Source: Aquirufa rosea
GTDB taxonomy: Bacteria > Bacteroidota > Bacteroidia > Cytophagales > Spirosomataceae
Assembly (NCBI RefSeq): GCF_004118285.1
Contig: NZ_SDHY01000009.1
Location: 26,381 to 90,380 of the forward strand
Length of the DNA stretch: 64,000 nt
Direction: 5' to 3'
In this document: positions 26,880-36,237 of the stretch, piece by piece
Layout of the letters: each line of letters begins with the position of its first letter
How positions within the stretch are numbered: the stretch's first letter is position 1
The notes under the pieces: generated by a model
The model's database searches: none
The model's input: only the letters and a program-made list of their open reading frames with translations
What the model was told of the DNA's origin: nothing
Program-made: the position numbers and the translations under genes

Positions 26880-27797
26880 TTACTTCGGAGCGGCGAAACC
26901 GCTGTTGGCCAATTGATCAAATAAGTCCTTCACTCGAGCAATACCTTGGTCATCGTTGATATCAAAATAGCGATACAATTCGAAATCTGTTTTATGAATG
27001 CCATTTTCTTGGATGGCACCTTGCGATTTATAAGCCGCAATCACCCAGTCAGCCACTATTTTATAACTTACCTTATCATTTTCCTTAAATCTAAATGCCC
27101 GATTAAGGAAGAAGGAAAGAGAACCGGGCTTAATTTTGGTTTCAGGGAAACCTTCCAACATTTGAAAATCGACAGGCTTTGAATTAGCCACCATAGGACT
27201 CCCTGCAATGATGATGGGCTTGTTTGGCCCCTTAAAACGCTGAACTGCTCTAAGGGCCATCAACACCGCTGTTTTATGATGTCCATGCTGTCCTGCATGA
27301 GGTAACATCGTGATGATAAAATCATATTTTCTTTCTGATAAAATCAAGTCCAAACGCTTTTCAATAAAGGGGATATCCCAATTTTTACCTGAAATATAAG
27401 GTTGGGGATCTAAGGTATACCAATCATCTGGCTGCTCCATAAAATAGATATTTCTTAGTCCCATGATCTTGGCGGCGTCCAAAATCTCTTGTTTTCTAAT
27501 CATGGGTAAATGCGTTCGAGCCACCAAAGAATCCGTCAAATTCAGCCCATAATACATAGCTCCTAATTGTGAATCAGCAAAGCCTCCGCCCCCATCTGTC
27601 ATCACAGCCATATCCACGATACCTTTCAATTCATGAGTAATCTTAAATAAACTAACGGAGAAACCCGTCTCATCATCCGGATGAGCCGTCACCACCAAGA
27701 CCTTGGGACCTTGGGCATGTGCCAGCAAAGCAGAACCAAGCCATATCAGCATCAATAAAGCTGCTATTTTTTTCAAGAAAATGTTTAGACGTGTCAT
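26880..27797 (-). CDS. Secreted PIG-L family (LmbE-like) deacetylase
   Basis: A 305-residue zinc-dependent N-deacetylase of the PIG-L/LmbE superfamily with a signal peptide (LLMLIWLGSALLAHAQ). The metal and catalytic motif VVTAHPDDETG is near residue 35, and the second metal His lies in LPHAGQHGHHKTAV. The family removes acetyl groups from GlcNAc-type substrates such as GlcNAc-PI, mycothiol precursors or amino sugars; the exported form suggests a polysaccharide or peptidoglycan-derived substrate. A gene for an SGNH hydrolase lies upstream on the same strand, 101 bases away. Confidence 0.9.
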   Translation of the reverse strand: MTRLNIFLKKIAALLMLIWLGSALLAHAQGPKVLVVTAHPDDETGFSVSLFKITHELKGIVDMAVMTDGGGGFADSQLGAMYYGLNLTDSLVARTHLPMIRKQEILDAAKIMGLRNIYFMEQPDDWYTLDPQPYISGKNWDIPFIEKRLDLILSERKYDFIITMLPHAGQHGHHKTAVLMALRAVQRFKGPNKPIIIAGSPMVANSKPVDFQMLEGFPETKIKPGSLSFFLNRAFRFKENDKVSYKIVADWVIAAYKSQGAIQENGIHKTDFELYRYFDINDDQGIARVKDLFDQLANSGFAAPK

Positions 27798-27898
27798 ACG
27801 GCGAAAAGGGTAGGAAAGTTAAATTTTATGTATTGAGAAATCAAATCATTTGGGAGATAAGCCAATATGCTATTCATGGCAATTTCAATTTTTTTTAA

Positions 27899-28723
27899 TC
27901 ACCAGCTTTTAAAAATCTTTTTAAGTTCATCAGCAATTAACACATATCCTTTGTCAGAAGGGTGAAGGCCGTCGTAAGTCAATTTAGAAGCTTTGACAGG
28001 ATAAGGATATTCATCAATAGCGGGATTAAAGGGAACATCCACAAAATCGGGATAACTGAATTTCTTGTATTTTCCAGAATTGGGATCCTTTAAATACTTG
28101 AAACGAACCAATTGGGCATGATCCATCCCTTTTTTATGGTATAAATCAACACAAGGGATATTTTCAAATTGTGCTATTGCCTTAATGGCATCCGCAAACT
28201 GCTCCAGCTTTTGTCCATTTTTCTCCTTATATGAGCCATAAGCGTTGTTTTTAAAATTATTGATGTAAACAAAATCCACCCGTTGCATGGGCGTAATCAA
28301 AACTAATTTAGCCTGCGGATTGAGTTTTTTTAAATGATCAAGAATCACTCGAAAGGCACCATTCACCGTTCCTGGGCCAGTATTTCCCTGATAATCTGAA
28401 AAAGTCCCTAAAGATTTAGAACCCCACCAATCATTGGTCCCTAAAAAAACTGTATAGATATCCGCCACAGGAATATTCAATTTATCCCAATCGGTGGCAA
28501 TCTTCACAGCTGTCCAACCATTAAATCCTTTGTTGATATAACGAAATTGTGGCAAATCCTCTACCACTCGGGTCATATAGCCCTTGCTTATCCGATTACC
28601 TGTTTCATCAGGATGTTCATTCAAATAGGTAATAGAATCACCAATGGCTACCCAAGTTTTTTCTTTAGATACAAATGAACTGTGTAATAAAACAAAGGCA
28701 AACAGAAATAAAAACTTTTTCAT
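27899..28723 (-). CDS. Secreted SGNH/GDSL hydrolase
   Basis: An esterase of the SGNH family (274 residues from the chosen start). ATG 28723 opens MKKFLFLFAFVLLHSSFVS, a good signal peptide; an in-frame ATG at 28825 would prepend a region that also lies under the divergent gene. Block I is VAIGDSITYLNEH (catalytic Ser), block III is FLGTNDWWGS, and block V is DGLHPSDKGY (Asp/His). Such enzymes deacylate lipids or O-acetylated polysaccharides. Its neighbour downstream is an N-deacetylase, so both may trim substituents from a glycan; this is inference. Confidence 0.9.
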   Translation of the reverse strand: MKKFLFLFAFVLLHSSFVSKEKTWVAIGDSITYLNEHPDETGNRISKGYMTRVVEDLPQFRYINKGFNGWTAVKIATDWDKLNIPVADIYTVFLGTNDWWGSKSLGTFSDYQGNTGPGTVNGAFRVILDHLKKLNPQAKLVLITPMQRVDFVYINNFKNNAYGSYKEKNGQKLEQFADAIKAIAQFENIPCVDLYHKKGMDHAQLVRFKYLKDPNSGKYKKFSYPDFVDVPFNPAIDEYPYPVKASKLTYDGLHPSDKGYVLIADELKKIFKSW

Positions 28724-28939
28724 GGGTCTAAGTTCAATAGGTTTATCAGAAATGAATAAAAGGTAATTATTTCTGATTGTTGGAATTTGGCAAAAATTAG
28801 GAATAAAAACAAAAAGCCTAATCAAGCAATTTCAATTTGTTTGATTTTTATAACTTTCTATTTGATTGACATGCTCTATATGTTCAAATTTCGAAGGAAA
28901 TTTGTAATTCAAAATAATATCATGTTTGATATAAATCAT

Positions 28940-29737
28940 ATGTCCACGAATTATTTCTCCTTCAAATTTCTAAACTTTGCATGGCTTGTTCTACTAGTAG
29001 GAGGCTTTACCCATTCGATTAAAGCCGAAACTAGCACTAGTGATTCAAGCAAAAGCATTTACCATATTGTAGGAAGTGCATTAGTAACGAATTCTGGTAT
29101 TTCCGTTATTCCAACTTTTACACTGGGAAAACCCGCTACCATATTTGACTTGTCCGTTGGGAATGAAAAATTTGCTTTTGAACCACAATTACGTTTTTCC
29201 CTAGAAGGAAAACCATGGTCATTCCTATTTTGGTTTCGATACAAAGCAATTAATACATCAAAATTCAGATTTACCATGGGCATGCATCCATCAGTGGCAT
29301 TTAGAAACTATGTTTCATATGATCGGCTAGGTAATTCTAAGGAATTATTAACTCCACATCAATACTTGGCCAGTGAATTTGCCCCAACATGGTTATTGTC
29401 GAAAAAACTAAGTGTAGGAGCTTATTATTTATATTCACATGGCATGACGGAAGGGGCAACCAACAATACTCATTTTATGACAGTCAATGCTAGTTTTTCA
29501 CCTATTCCAATGGTAAAAAACACGTACTTGCGCATAAATCCACAACTATTTTACTTAATCATGGATGAAAATAAAGGTACTTATGCCACCTTAACTTTGA
29601 CCTTAGCTAGAAAGAATTTGCCCTTATCAATAAGTTCCATAATAAATCAAAAAATCAATTCCACTATTCCCGGCAATGACTTCGTTTGGAACATTGCTTT
29701 AGTATATCAATTTCAAAAGAAATTTAAATCATATTAG
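28940..29737 (+). CDS. Hypothetical outer-membrane beta-barrel-like protein
   Basis: A 265-residue exported protein without a family I can name. The start at 28940 gives a signal peptide (FLNFAWLVLLVGGFTHSIKA); 28922 is an alternative 6 codons earlier. The mature part shows regular alternating strands with aromatic girdles (KFAFEPQLRFSLEGKPWSF, LSVGAYYLYSHGM) and ends FVWNIALVYQFQKKFKSY, consistent with a small 10-12-strand porin-like barrel. It is 11 bases from the following AraC regulator gene, which suggests co-expression. Transported molecule unknown. Confidence 0.65.
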   Translation: MSTNYFSFKFLNFAWLVLLVGGFTHSIKAETSTSDSSKSIYHIVGSALVTNSGISVIPTFTLGKPATIFDLSVGNEKFAFEPQLRFSLEGKPWSFLFWFRYKAINTSKFRFTMGMHPSVAFRNYVSYDRLGNSKELLTPHQYLASEFAPTWLLSKKLSVGAYYLYSHGMTEGATNNTHFMTVNASFSPIPMVKNTYLRINPQLFYLIMDENKGTYATLTLTLARKNLPLSISSIINQKINSTIPGNDFVWNIALVYQFQKKFKSY

Positions 29738-29748
29738 GAATTCAAACG

Positions 29749-30651
29749 ATGGAAAAAACTAACAACTTAGCGGAGTTTTATCAAGATAAATTCAATTGGG
29801 TACCCGAAAACCTTATGAAAGAATGGAGACATTTTAATGTCTTCGAACTTGATCCATTCATCGGTTCCCGAGCAAAACCTACTCCATATAGAAGAAGGGA
29901 CTTTTATAAAATCACATTGGTCAAAGGTCAAGGTCGCATACATTATGCGAATAAAATGGTAGAGGTGAATAAACAAGCTGTCATCTTTTCTAATCCCATG
30001 ATTCCATATAAATGGGAAAGCCTTGAAAATTTGAGCAGCGGCTATTTCTGTATTTTCAATCAAGGTTTTTTCGAACAATTTGGACAAATCAACAAGTATT
30101 CCATTTACCAACCCAATGGGAATGCCGTTTTTGAACTTAGGGATGAATCTTATGCTCATTTTACTTCCTTATTTAAAAGAATGCTGGAAGAAATAGGATC
30201 TGATTACATACACAAATATGATGTCTTAAGAAATTTAACATTTGAAATGATTCACTCGGCTCTAAAATTAGAGCCTGCCAATGCTAGTAAACATAGTCCC
30301 AACACCGCAAATCAACGTATTTCTACTTTGTTTTTGGAACTATTGGAACGGCAATTTCCGATTGAGGAAAACCACCCGACTATCCAAATAAAAAACGCTT
30401 CTGAATTTGCTAATCAACTATCCGTTCACGTGAATCACCTCAATAGAGCCGTCAAAGAAACTACACAAAAAACAACCACACAGATCATTGCAGACCGATT
30501 GATGCAAGAGGCCAAAGTGATGCTCAAATTTAGCGAATGGAATATCTCGGAAATTGCCTTTGCGCTGGGGTTCAATGAAGTGAGTTACTTCAATCATTTT
30601 TTCAAAAAGAATACGGGACTTAGTCCTTTAAAATACAGGAATTCCGTCTAA
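29749..30651 (+). CDS. AraC family transcriptional regulator
   Basis: A 300-residue soluble regulator. Residues about 25-110 form a cupin-like sensing domain (FYKITLVKGQGRIHYANK, VIFSNPMIPYKWE). The AraC DNA-binding domain occupies about 185-300 with two helix-turn-helix units: EFANQLSVHVNHLNRAVKET, then EWNISEIAFALGFNEVSYFNHFFKKNTGLSPLKYR (the classical second HTH and signature). It follows a barrel-like protein gene by 11 bases and may control it or the genes nearby. The ligand is unknown. Confidence 0.92.
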   Translation: MEKTNNLAEFYQDKFNWVPENLMKEWRHFNVFELDPFIGSRAKPTPYRRRDFYKITLVKGQGRIHYANKMVEVNKQAVIFSNPMIPYKWESLENLSSGYFCIFNQGFFEQFGQINKYSIYQPNGNAVFELRDESYAHFTSLFKRMLEEIGSDYIHKYDVLRNLTFEMIHSALKLEPANASKHSPNTANQRISTLFLELLERQFPIEENHPTIQIKNASEFANQLSVHVNHLNRAVKETTQKTTTQIIADRLMQEAKVMLKFSEWNISEIAFALGFNEVSYFNHFFKKNTGLSPLKYRNSV

Positions 30652-30712
30652 ACATATTATGTATTGGGTAAGTATGGAAATTTAGCCAAAACAACTCAAT
30701 ATATTTTATGAA

Positions 30713-31228
30713 TTATCTCAAGGTAATACCGCGTAAATCCAAAATGGCTCCTCCATCCTTGAACCAAGTCTTGGATTTAAAGACTATTTTTTGAACTCCC
30801 GCTTGTAATTTGATTTTACCTGGTTTAATGACGCGGTAGGTCTCCCAACTCCCACTAGAGGGCACTTTCCCTACCAATTGAGTACCATTAGCCAACAATA
30901 TAAATTCTTTTCCTGCCTCCGTATTATCCACCGAATAATCTATTTCCACTTGGTAGTTACCTGTTTTTTGAATCTCTACCTCCCATTCCACTCGGTCTTT
31001 GGAAGTAAACCAACCAAAGGCTTGGTACTCAGGCATATATTTAATGTTTGGCCCGATGGCCTTTCCTGCTGAGGCGGCCAAGACATAGGTAGCAGAAGCA
31101 TTTTTTTTAATCAAAGCAGGTCGATTGGGTTTGAATTGTTTAGATGTGTTTTGTTTAGCCTCGGGCATTAACAGAGGACTTTCAACTCCGCCCAATAGCA
31201 AGGTAGCTAGACAAATTGCGTGTAACAT
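30713..31228 (-). CDS. Secreted CBM6-like carbohydrate-binding protein
   Basis: A 171-residue protein with a weak signal segment (AICLATLLLGGVES), then a low-complexity linker, then one beta-sandwich domain (about residues 60-170). Motifs such as DRVEWEVEIQKTGNYQVEIDYS and the Gly-rich closing GGAILDLRGITLR match the carbohydrate-binding modules often attached to fucosidases or sulfatases. No catalytic domain is attached. It might help to bind a glycan in the periplasm. It is convergent with the AraC gene; family assignment is tentative. Confidence 0.6.
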   Translation of the reverse strand: MLHAICLATLLLGGVESPLLMPEAKQNTSKQFKPNRPALIKKNASATYVLAASAGKAIGPNIKYMPEYQAFGWFTSKDRVEWEVEIQKTGNYQVEIDYSVDNTEAGKEFILLANGTQLVGKVPSSGSWETYRVIKPGKIKLQAGVQKIVFKSKTWFKDGGAILDLRGITLR

Positions 31229-31341
31229 AGAGAAAAGTATAAGGTTTAGAAATTCAATGAAGTTAGCAATAATTTAAATTTTACGGATGACTTCGCCCCA
31301 ATTTTCTGGGCATATTTCAAGGTATGAAAGGGACATTTTTC

Positions 31342-31349
31342 TACCTTTG
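31342..31349 (+). promoter_or_regulatory. Candidate -7 promoter box of the threonine catabolism operon
   Basis: TACCTTTG matches the Bacteroidota -7 consensus TAnnTTTG and lies 23 bases before the ATG at 31373, implying a very short leader. A clear -33 TTG is not seen at the expected distance. Confidence 0.45.
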
Positions 31350-31372
31350 CCCCACTACTCATCCAACAAACA

Positions 31373-32317
31373 ATGTCAGAAAAAATATTGGTTCTTGGCT
31401 CCAATGGTCAAATTGGTACAGAACTTGTCAATTCATTAAGAAAAGCCTACCACAACGACAATGTGGTGGCCTGCGATATCCGAAGACCCGATTATGAAAC
31501 CCTGCATGCAGGACCCTTCGAGTTTGTCAATGTGCTAGACAAGGATATGCTCAAATATATTTACCAAAAATACCAACCTACTCAGGTATATTTATTGGCA
31601 GCTTTACTATCTGCTACAGGAGAGCAAAATCCCAAACTTGCTTGGGATTTGAACATGAACGGCTTATTGAATGTCTTGGACTTTTCTTTAGCTTACAAAA
31701 CCGCCAAGGTTTATTGGCCAAGCTCTATCGCAGTATTCGGACCAAATTCACCCAAGCATCAAACGCCTCAATACTGTACCATGGACCCCAATACAGTGTA
31801 TGGAATTAGTAAATTGGCAGGAGAACGCTGGTGCGAATATTATTTCCAAAAGTATCAATTGGATGTTAGAAGTATTCGCTATCCAGGTTTAATTTCTTGG
31901 AAAGCGGCGCCGGGTGGCGGAACAACGGACTATGCGGTACATATTTTCCATGAAGCCTTAAAAAAGGGCTCCTACTCTTCATTTTTAAATGAAGGGACAG
32001 AATTACCCATGATGTACATGGAAGATGCCATCCGAGGGACCATTGAACTTATGGATGCTCCAGCTAATCAAATTCACATTCGGTCTAGCTATAATTTTGC
32101 AGGCATGAGTTTTACCCCAGAAATGTTAGCGGAAGAAATCAAAAAGCATATTCCTAATTTTCAATTGAAATATGCCGCTCATGATCCAAGACAAGCCATC
32201 GCTGATTCTTGGCCTGCTTCCATAGACGATCAAGTGGCTCGACAAGATTGGGGATGGAAACCCGCTTTTGACTTAGGTAAAATGACCCAAGATATGCTTA
32301 ATAACCTTAGAAAATAA
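31373..32317 (+). CDS. SDR-type L-threonine 3-dehydrogenase (NAD-dependent epimerase/dehydratase family)
   Basis: A 314-residue extended short-chain dehydrogenase. The NAD site is [12 protein letters not shown] at the N terminus; the active-site Tyr and Lys are in [14 protein letters not shown], and the upstream Ser/Thr in [11 protein letters not shown]. This matches the UDP-galactose-epimerase-like threonine dehydrogenases of Flavobacteria and Cytophagia, which oxidise threonine to 2-amino-3-ketobutyrate. The assignment is strongly supported by the next gene, 13 bases downstream, which encodes the enzyme for that intermediate. Not orthologous to the zinc MDR enzyme Tdh of E. coli. Confidence 0.88.
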   Translation: MSEKILVLGSNGQIGTELVNSLRKAYHNDNVVACDIRRPDYETLHAGPFEFVNVLDKDMLKYIYQKYQPTQVYLLAALLSATGEQNPKLAWDLNMNGLLNVLDFSLAYKTAKVYWPSSIAVFGPNSPKHQTPQYCTMDPNTVYGISKLAGERWCEYYFQKYQLDVRSIRYPGLISWKAAPGGGTTDYAVHIFHEALKKGSYSSFLNEGTELPMMYMEDAIRGTIELMDAPANQIHIRSSYNFAGMSFTPEMLAEEIKKHIPNFQLKYAAHDPRQAIADSWPASIDDQVARQDWGWKPAFDLGKMTQDMLNNLRK

Positions 32318-32330
32318 GACATCAAAGAAT

Positions 32331-33521
32331 ATGTACCAAACACTACAAGGACCTCTACTAGATGAACTAGCTTCCATCAAAGAAGCTGGTTTATTTAAAC
32401 AAGAACGCATCATCACCAGCCCACAAGGGGCTGATATACAGCTTAATACTGGACAAGAAGTGATTAATTTCTGTGCCAACAATTACTTGGGTTTATCTTC
32501 CCATCCCCGAGTTATTGAAGCCGCTAAAAAAGGTATTGAATCCCATGGATTTGGCCTTTCCTCCGTTCGTTTTATTTGTGGTACACAGGATATTCACAAA
32601 GAATTGGAGCGAAAAATCTCCGAGTTCTTAGGCACAGAGGACACCATTTTATACGCTGCAGCATTTGATGCCAATGGGGGTGTTTTTGAACCCTTGTTTT
32701 CGTCAGAAGATGCCATCATTTCGGATGAACTTAACCATGCTTCCATCATAGATGGGGTGCGTTTGTGTAAAGCACAACGCTTCCGTTACAAAAACATCGA
32801 CATGGAGGACTTAGAAAAACAATTGATAGCGGCTCAGTCTTGTAGACATAGAATTATTGTGACAGATGGGGCATTCTCCATGGATGGATCTGTGGCTCCT
32901 TTGGATCAAATATGTGATTTGGCAGATAAATACCGGGCCTTGGTGATGATAGACGAATGCCATGCCAGTGGTTTTATAGGAAAAACAGGGAGAGGAACGC
33001 ATGAACATTTCAATGTAATGGGCCGAGTGGACATCATCACTGGAACATTAGGTAAGGCCTTAGGGGGGGCTTCTGGTGGATTCACATCTGGCAGAAAAGA
33101 AATTATTGAAATGTTGCGCCAACGCTCCAGACCGTATTTATTTTCCAATACCCTAGCTCCTGCCATTACCGCAGCATCCATTGAGGTGTTGGATTTATTA
33201 ACCGAATCTACTGCCTTACGAGATAAACTAGCGGATAACACCAGCTATTTCCGAGCCAAAATGACGGAGGCAGGATTTGATATTAAGCCTGGTTTTCATC
33301 CCATAGTACCCGTCATGCTTTACGACGCCAAAGTAGCTCAAACATTTGCTGCTGAAATGTTACATGAAGGAATATATGTGGTAGGCTTTTTCTACCCGGT
33401 AGTGGCTCAAGGCAAAGCAAGAATTCGCGTACAATTATCGGCGGCTCATGATAAGCACCACTTAGATAAAGCCATTGCGGCATTTATTAAAGTGGGTAAA
33501 AAATTAGGTGTTATATCCTAA
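32331..33521 (+). CDS. kbl: Glycine C-acetyltransferase (2-amino-3-ketobutyrate CoA ligase)
   Basis: A PLP-dependent alpha-oxoamine synthase (396 residues) that splits 2-amino-3-ketobutyrate with CoA to glycine and acetyl-CoA. Seen: the substrate-site [29 protein letters not shown], the PLP-contacting DECHASGF, and the Schiff-base Lys in [15 protein letters not shown]. Length and motifs fit Kbl better than AONS or serine palmitoyltransferase, and the threonine dehydrogenase gene directly upstream confirms the pathway. A strong symmetrical terminator follows. Confidence 0.95.
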   Translation: MYQTLQGPLLDELASIKEAGLFKQERIITSPQGADIQLNTGQEVINFCANNYLGLSSHPRVIEAAKKGIESHGFGLSSVRFICGTQDIHKELERKISEFLGTEDTILYAAAFDANGGVFEPLFSSEDAIISDELNHASIIDGVRLCKAQRFRYKNIDMEDLEKQLIAAQSCRHRIIVTDGAFSMDGSVAPLDQICDLADKYRALVMIDECHASGFIGKTGRGTHEHFNVMGRVDIITGTLGKALGGASGGFTSGRKEIIEMLRQRSRPYLFSNTLAPAITAASIEVLDLLTESTALRDKLADNTSYFRAKMTEAGFDIKPGFHPIVPVMLYDAKVAQTFAAEMLHEGIYVVGFFYPVVAQGKARIRVQLSAAHDKHHLDKAIAAFIKVGKKLGVIS

Positions 33522-33527
33522 ATACAT

Positions 33528-33573
33528 AAACTCCATGGTGGTGTTGATTAAAACTACTTCCACCATGGAGTTT
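33528..33573. terminator. Bidirectional terminator after kbl
   Basis: AAACTCCATGGTGG (33528-33541) and CCACCATGGAGTTT (33560-33573) are perfect 14-base complements around an 18-base loop. It separates the convergent kbl and multicopper oxidase genes. Confidence 0.88.
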
Positions 33574-33591
33574 TCCCCAACAGCTTTCCTC

Positions 33592-35070
33592 TTAAGGAAC
33601 CACCAAAAACTGCCCCATCATACCGCCATCTTCATGGTTTGCGAAGTGGCAGTGGTACATAAATGGGTACTTATCTGAGGCGAAATCATCAAACTTCGCA
33701 ATGATTGTAACAGACTGCCCAACAGGCAAATATACGGTATCCTTCCAACCTGATTCATGCAGGCCAACACTCCCAGAACTTCGAGATAAAATTTTAAATT
33801 GAACATCATGGATATGAAAGGAATGACCAAAAACATTGTTATTCATGATGGTCCACTTTTCAACCGCATTCAGCTTAACCGTTTGATTGATTGTTTGATG
33901 GTTGAAGGTGGAATTATTAAATGAAAATGCAGGGCCATTGGGTTGACCGCCTGTAACCATGAGCATTCGACTATTCGTAGCATCTGTTGCTGCTAAAGTG
34001 GTATTTTTCACTAAAGTGGAAGGAATAGCTAACATGGGACTTGTATTAGTTGCCGCTACATTAATATGTAATACAGGGAAGTCTTTATTATTCAGTAAAC
34101 TACCAAATTGTCCACTTTGTGCCGGCTCACTTCCCCCAAAACCTTGAGGTAAATTGGCATTGTAGGCTTTAAAATCCAAGGAACTTCCTAAGGCATCATT
34201 ACTTAAATCTAGCAAAATCTCGATACGCTCACCCACCACCAAGGGCACTCGAGTTACGGGAACAGGATTATCTAATAATCCCCCATCATTAGCTATGATA
34301 TAAAAGGTTCGATTATCCGAAAAACCCAGATTATATCCCCGCTCAATTTCCGCATTTAATATCCTAAATCTGACAACTTGTTTGGGTAAAGATATTTGTG
34401 CATTTAAAGTGCCATTAGTCAATAAATAATCTCCATAAGCCGTGGAAAAATCGATCACATTCGTACTAGTAAACTTTCTGCTAGTTAATACCACTGGAAT
34501 ATCATCTACTCCATAGGTTCTTGGAAGAGCTAAAGCCGCCTCCTCAGGATCTTTTATAATGATTAAGCCACCTGCTCCCATGGAAACTTGCTTAGCTGTT
34601 AATTCATGTAAATGAGGATGATACCAGTAGGTAGCCGCATTATTCATCACTTTAAAATTGGGACTCCAGGTTGTACTGGCTAATATTTCCTGATGCGGCC
34701 CCCCATCCATTTCGGCAGGTATATGGAAACCATGCCAGTGGCTTGTGGTTGTCTCATTCAAATTATTCTTCACATTGATTTGTACCTGATCTCCCTTATT
34801 CATAATCAAGGTGGGACCCCAAAAATTAGCCCCATTGTAGGCATAGGTATTGGTGATGCTTCCTGAGAAAAATTGCTTGGTCGACTTATCTAAACTGAGG
34901 TTAAAAGTGGTACCGGATAAAGTGGGCGGAATCCATAAATTGGAATAAGTAATTGAGGTATTTGAATTAGTATTGCCGGCACTTGTATTACTCGTAGGAG
35001 TAGTGACTATTTCCTTGGTACAAGAAAAAACGAAAAAAATCAATCCGAAAATTCCGAAATAAAGTTTCAT
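33592..35070 (-). CDS. Multicopper oxidase, lipoprotein
   Basis: A three-domain multicopper oxidase (492 residues) anchored as a lipoprotein (LIFFVFSC, Cys17), followed by a Thr/Ser/Asn-rich linker. The four copper motifs are complete: HWHGFHIPAEMDGG, YWYHPHLH, HSFHIHDVQF, and MYHCHFANHEDGGMMG with the T1 Cys and an axial Met. Members (CueO, SufI, CotA, bilirubin oxidase) oxidise cuprous ions or phenolics using O2. There is no Met-rich CueO insert that I can see, so copper detoxification is only one option; a laccase role is also possible. Its promoter lies at 35100-35129. Confidence 0.93.
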   Translation of the reverse strand: MKLYFGIFGLIFFVFSCTKEIVTTPTSNTSAGNTNSNTSITYSNLWIPPTLSGTTFNLSLDKSTKQFFSGSITNTYAYNGANFWGPTLIMNKGDQVQINVKNNLNETTTSHWHGFHIPAEMDGGPHQEILASTTWSPNFKVMNNAATYWYHPHLHELTAKQVSMGAGGLIIIKDPEEAALALPRTYGVDDIPVVLTSRKFTSTNVIDFSTAYGDYLLTNGTLNAQISLPKQVVRFRILNAEIERGYNLGFSDNRTFYIIANDGGLLDNPVPVTRVPLVVGERIEILLDLSNDALGSSLDFKAYNANLPQGFGGSEPAQSGQFGSLLNNKDFPVLHINVAATNTSPMLAIPSTLVKNTTLAATDATNSRMLMVTGGQPNGPAFSFNNSTFNHQTINQTVKLNAVEKWTIMNNNVFGHSFHIHDVQFKILSRSSGSVGLHESGWKDTVYLPVGQSVTIIAKFDDFASDKYPFMYHCHFANHEDGGMMGQFLVVP

Positions 35071-35099
35071 GGTATGAAAATTAGTGATTGGTCAATGTT

Positions 35100-35129
35100 C
35101 AAAAGTATGTATTTTAATGAATTGACCAA
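35100..35129 (-). promoter_or_regulatory. Promoter of the multicopper oxidase gene
   Basis: On the minus strand the -7 box reads TACTTTTG (35100-35107) and a -33 TTG lies at 35127-35129, a 19-base spacing as expected for the Bacteroidota sigma factor. The ATG at 35070 is 30 bases downstream of the -7 box. Confidence 0.5.
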
Positions 35130-35218
35130 TAAAAGAATCTACCACCCTGTACTTCTTGCGCTTTCTCAATTTTTACTTTCTCGATAGTTTTCTTTTCAAG
35201 GAAAATCAAATTTTTAAA

Positions 35219-36079
35219 TTAGCGATACTTGCCCTGTCCTTTCAGATATTCCTTTAGTTTGGCTGGTTGGTCCGTTTGAATCATATTGACCCCCCACTTT
35301 AACACTTCTTCAAAAGCAGCAGGCTGTTGAGATGCCTTAAAATCTACCGCCCCCAGAGCATTAATCCATACTCTAGCCGGAATATTTTTAATAGCCTGAA
35401 CCACCTCTGGCGTGTAATGACTTGGATCAATGTGTACTGCTTGCGGTTTCGCACCCGAGGCAACTAGCTTTTTAACCCCCTCCTCATTTTCCGTACGAAT
35501 CATGATTTGATAATTTTTGTTTCGTTTTTGCAGCATCTTGATCTCCTCAGGCTCATACACAAAAAAGAAGCAATTTTTCTCCATTTTCATTCGGTCTACC
35601 AAGGCCATGATCGAATCAATCGTCGCATCATCCTTAATATCTAAATCAATTAAAACTTTCCCTTTAGCTAGCTGAAATACTTCTTCCAATGTAGGAATTT
35701 GTTCATTAGTAATTTGATCCAGATGCTTTAATCGCAACTTTCTAATCTCCTCAAAAGTAAAATCTGATACCAGTCCCTTGCCATTGGTCGTCCTATCCAC
35801 TTTCTTATCATGCATCAATACCATTTTTCTGTCCTTGGTAAATCGCACATCCAATTCCATAATATCCACGCCTAGGCTAATAGTCTTTTGTAAAGCGGCC
35901 AAAGAATTTTCAGGTTCCTCCAAATGAGCTCCCCGATGTGCAGCAATCATGACTAAAGGCTCCTGGGCATTGGTATATGACTTTTGAATTTTTTTAAAAT
36001 AAGCAGTACTTGATTGTGATAATATAGGGGAAACTATCAGGCAAAGAAATATGCCTATGACATACGTAATTTTCATCAT
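35219..36079 (-). CDS. Secreted glycerophosphodiester phosphodiesterase
   Basis: A 286-residue GDPD-family TIM-barrel enzyme that hydrolyses glycerophosphodiesters to glycerol 3-phosphate and an alcohol. A signal peptide (GIFLCLIVSPILSQ) precedes the domain. The catalytic and metal residues are visible in IAAHRGAHLEEPENS, MELDVRFTKDRKMVLMHD (Glu/Asp and His), and VLIDLDIKDD. WINALGAVDF and WGVNMIQTDQPAKL are the closing motifs. It provides phosphate or glycerol from phospholipid head groups. It is divergent from the Gfo/Idh/MocA gene. Confidence 0.92.
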   Translation of the reverse strand: MMKITYVIGIFLCLIVSPILSQSSTAYFKKIQKSYTNAQEPLVMIAAHRGAHLEEPENSLAALQKTISLGVDIMELDVRFTKDRKMVLMHDKKVDRTTNGKGLVSDFTFEEIRKLRLKHLDQITNEQIPTLEEVFQLAKGKVLIDLDIKDDATIDSIMALVDRMKMEKNCFFFVYEPEEIKMLQKRNKNYQIMIRTENEEGVKKLVASGAKPQAVHIDPSHYTPEVVQAIKNIPARVWINALGAVDFKASQQPAAFEEVLKWGVNMIQTDQPAKLKEYLKGQGKYR

Positions 36080-36108
36080 TTTTTATAGGTTTATCGAGTA
36101 ATAATGCA

Positions 36109-36116
36109 CAAAAATA
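36109..36116 (-). promoter_or_regulatory. Candidate -7 box of the glycerophosphodiesterase gene
   Basis: Minus-strand TATTTTTG matches TAnnTTTG, 29 bases before the ATG at 36079. A TTTG (minus) at 36141-36144 is further upstream than usual (24-base spacing), so support is partial. Confidence 0.35.
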
Positions 36117-36237
36117 GGCTTTATTTACCTAGAAAGCGTACAAATCAAGATAAATAAAAATTGCATCATTTTTAGATTTAATTTACTTAGATTTAAGTCC
36201 ATAATCATCTTATCCATTTAGCACATTCAGAATTACT

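Noticed and set aside
29767..30159. 130-codon minus-strand frame inside the AraC regulator gene
   Set aside because: Antisense to the sensor domain of a well-supported gene; no recognisable motif.
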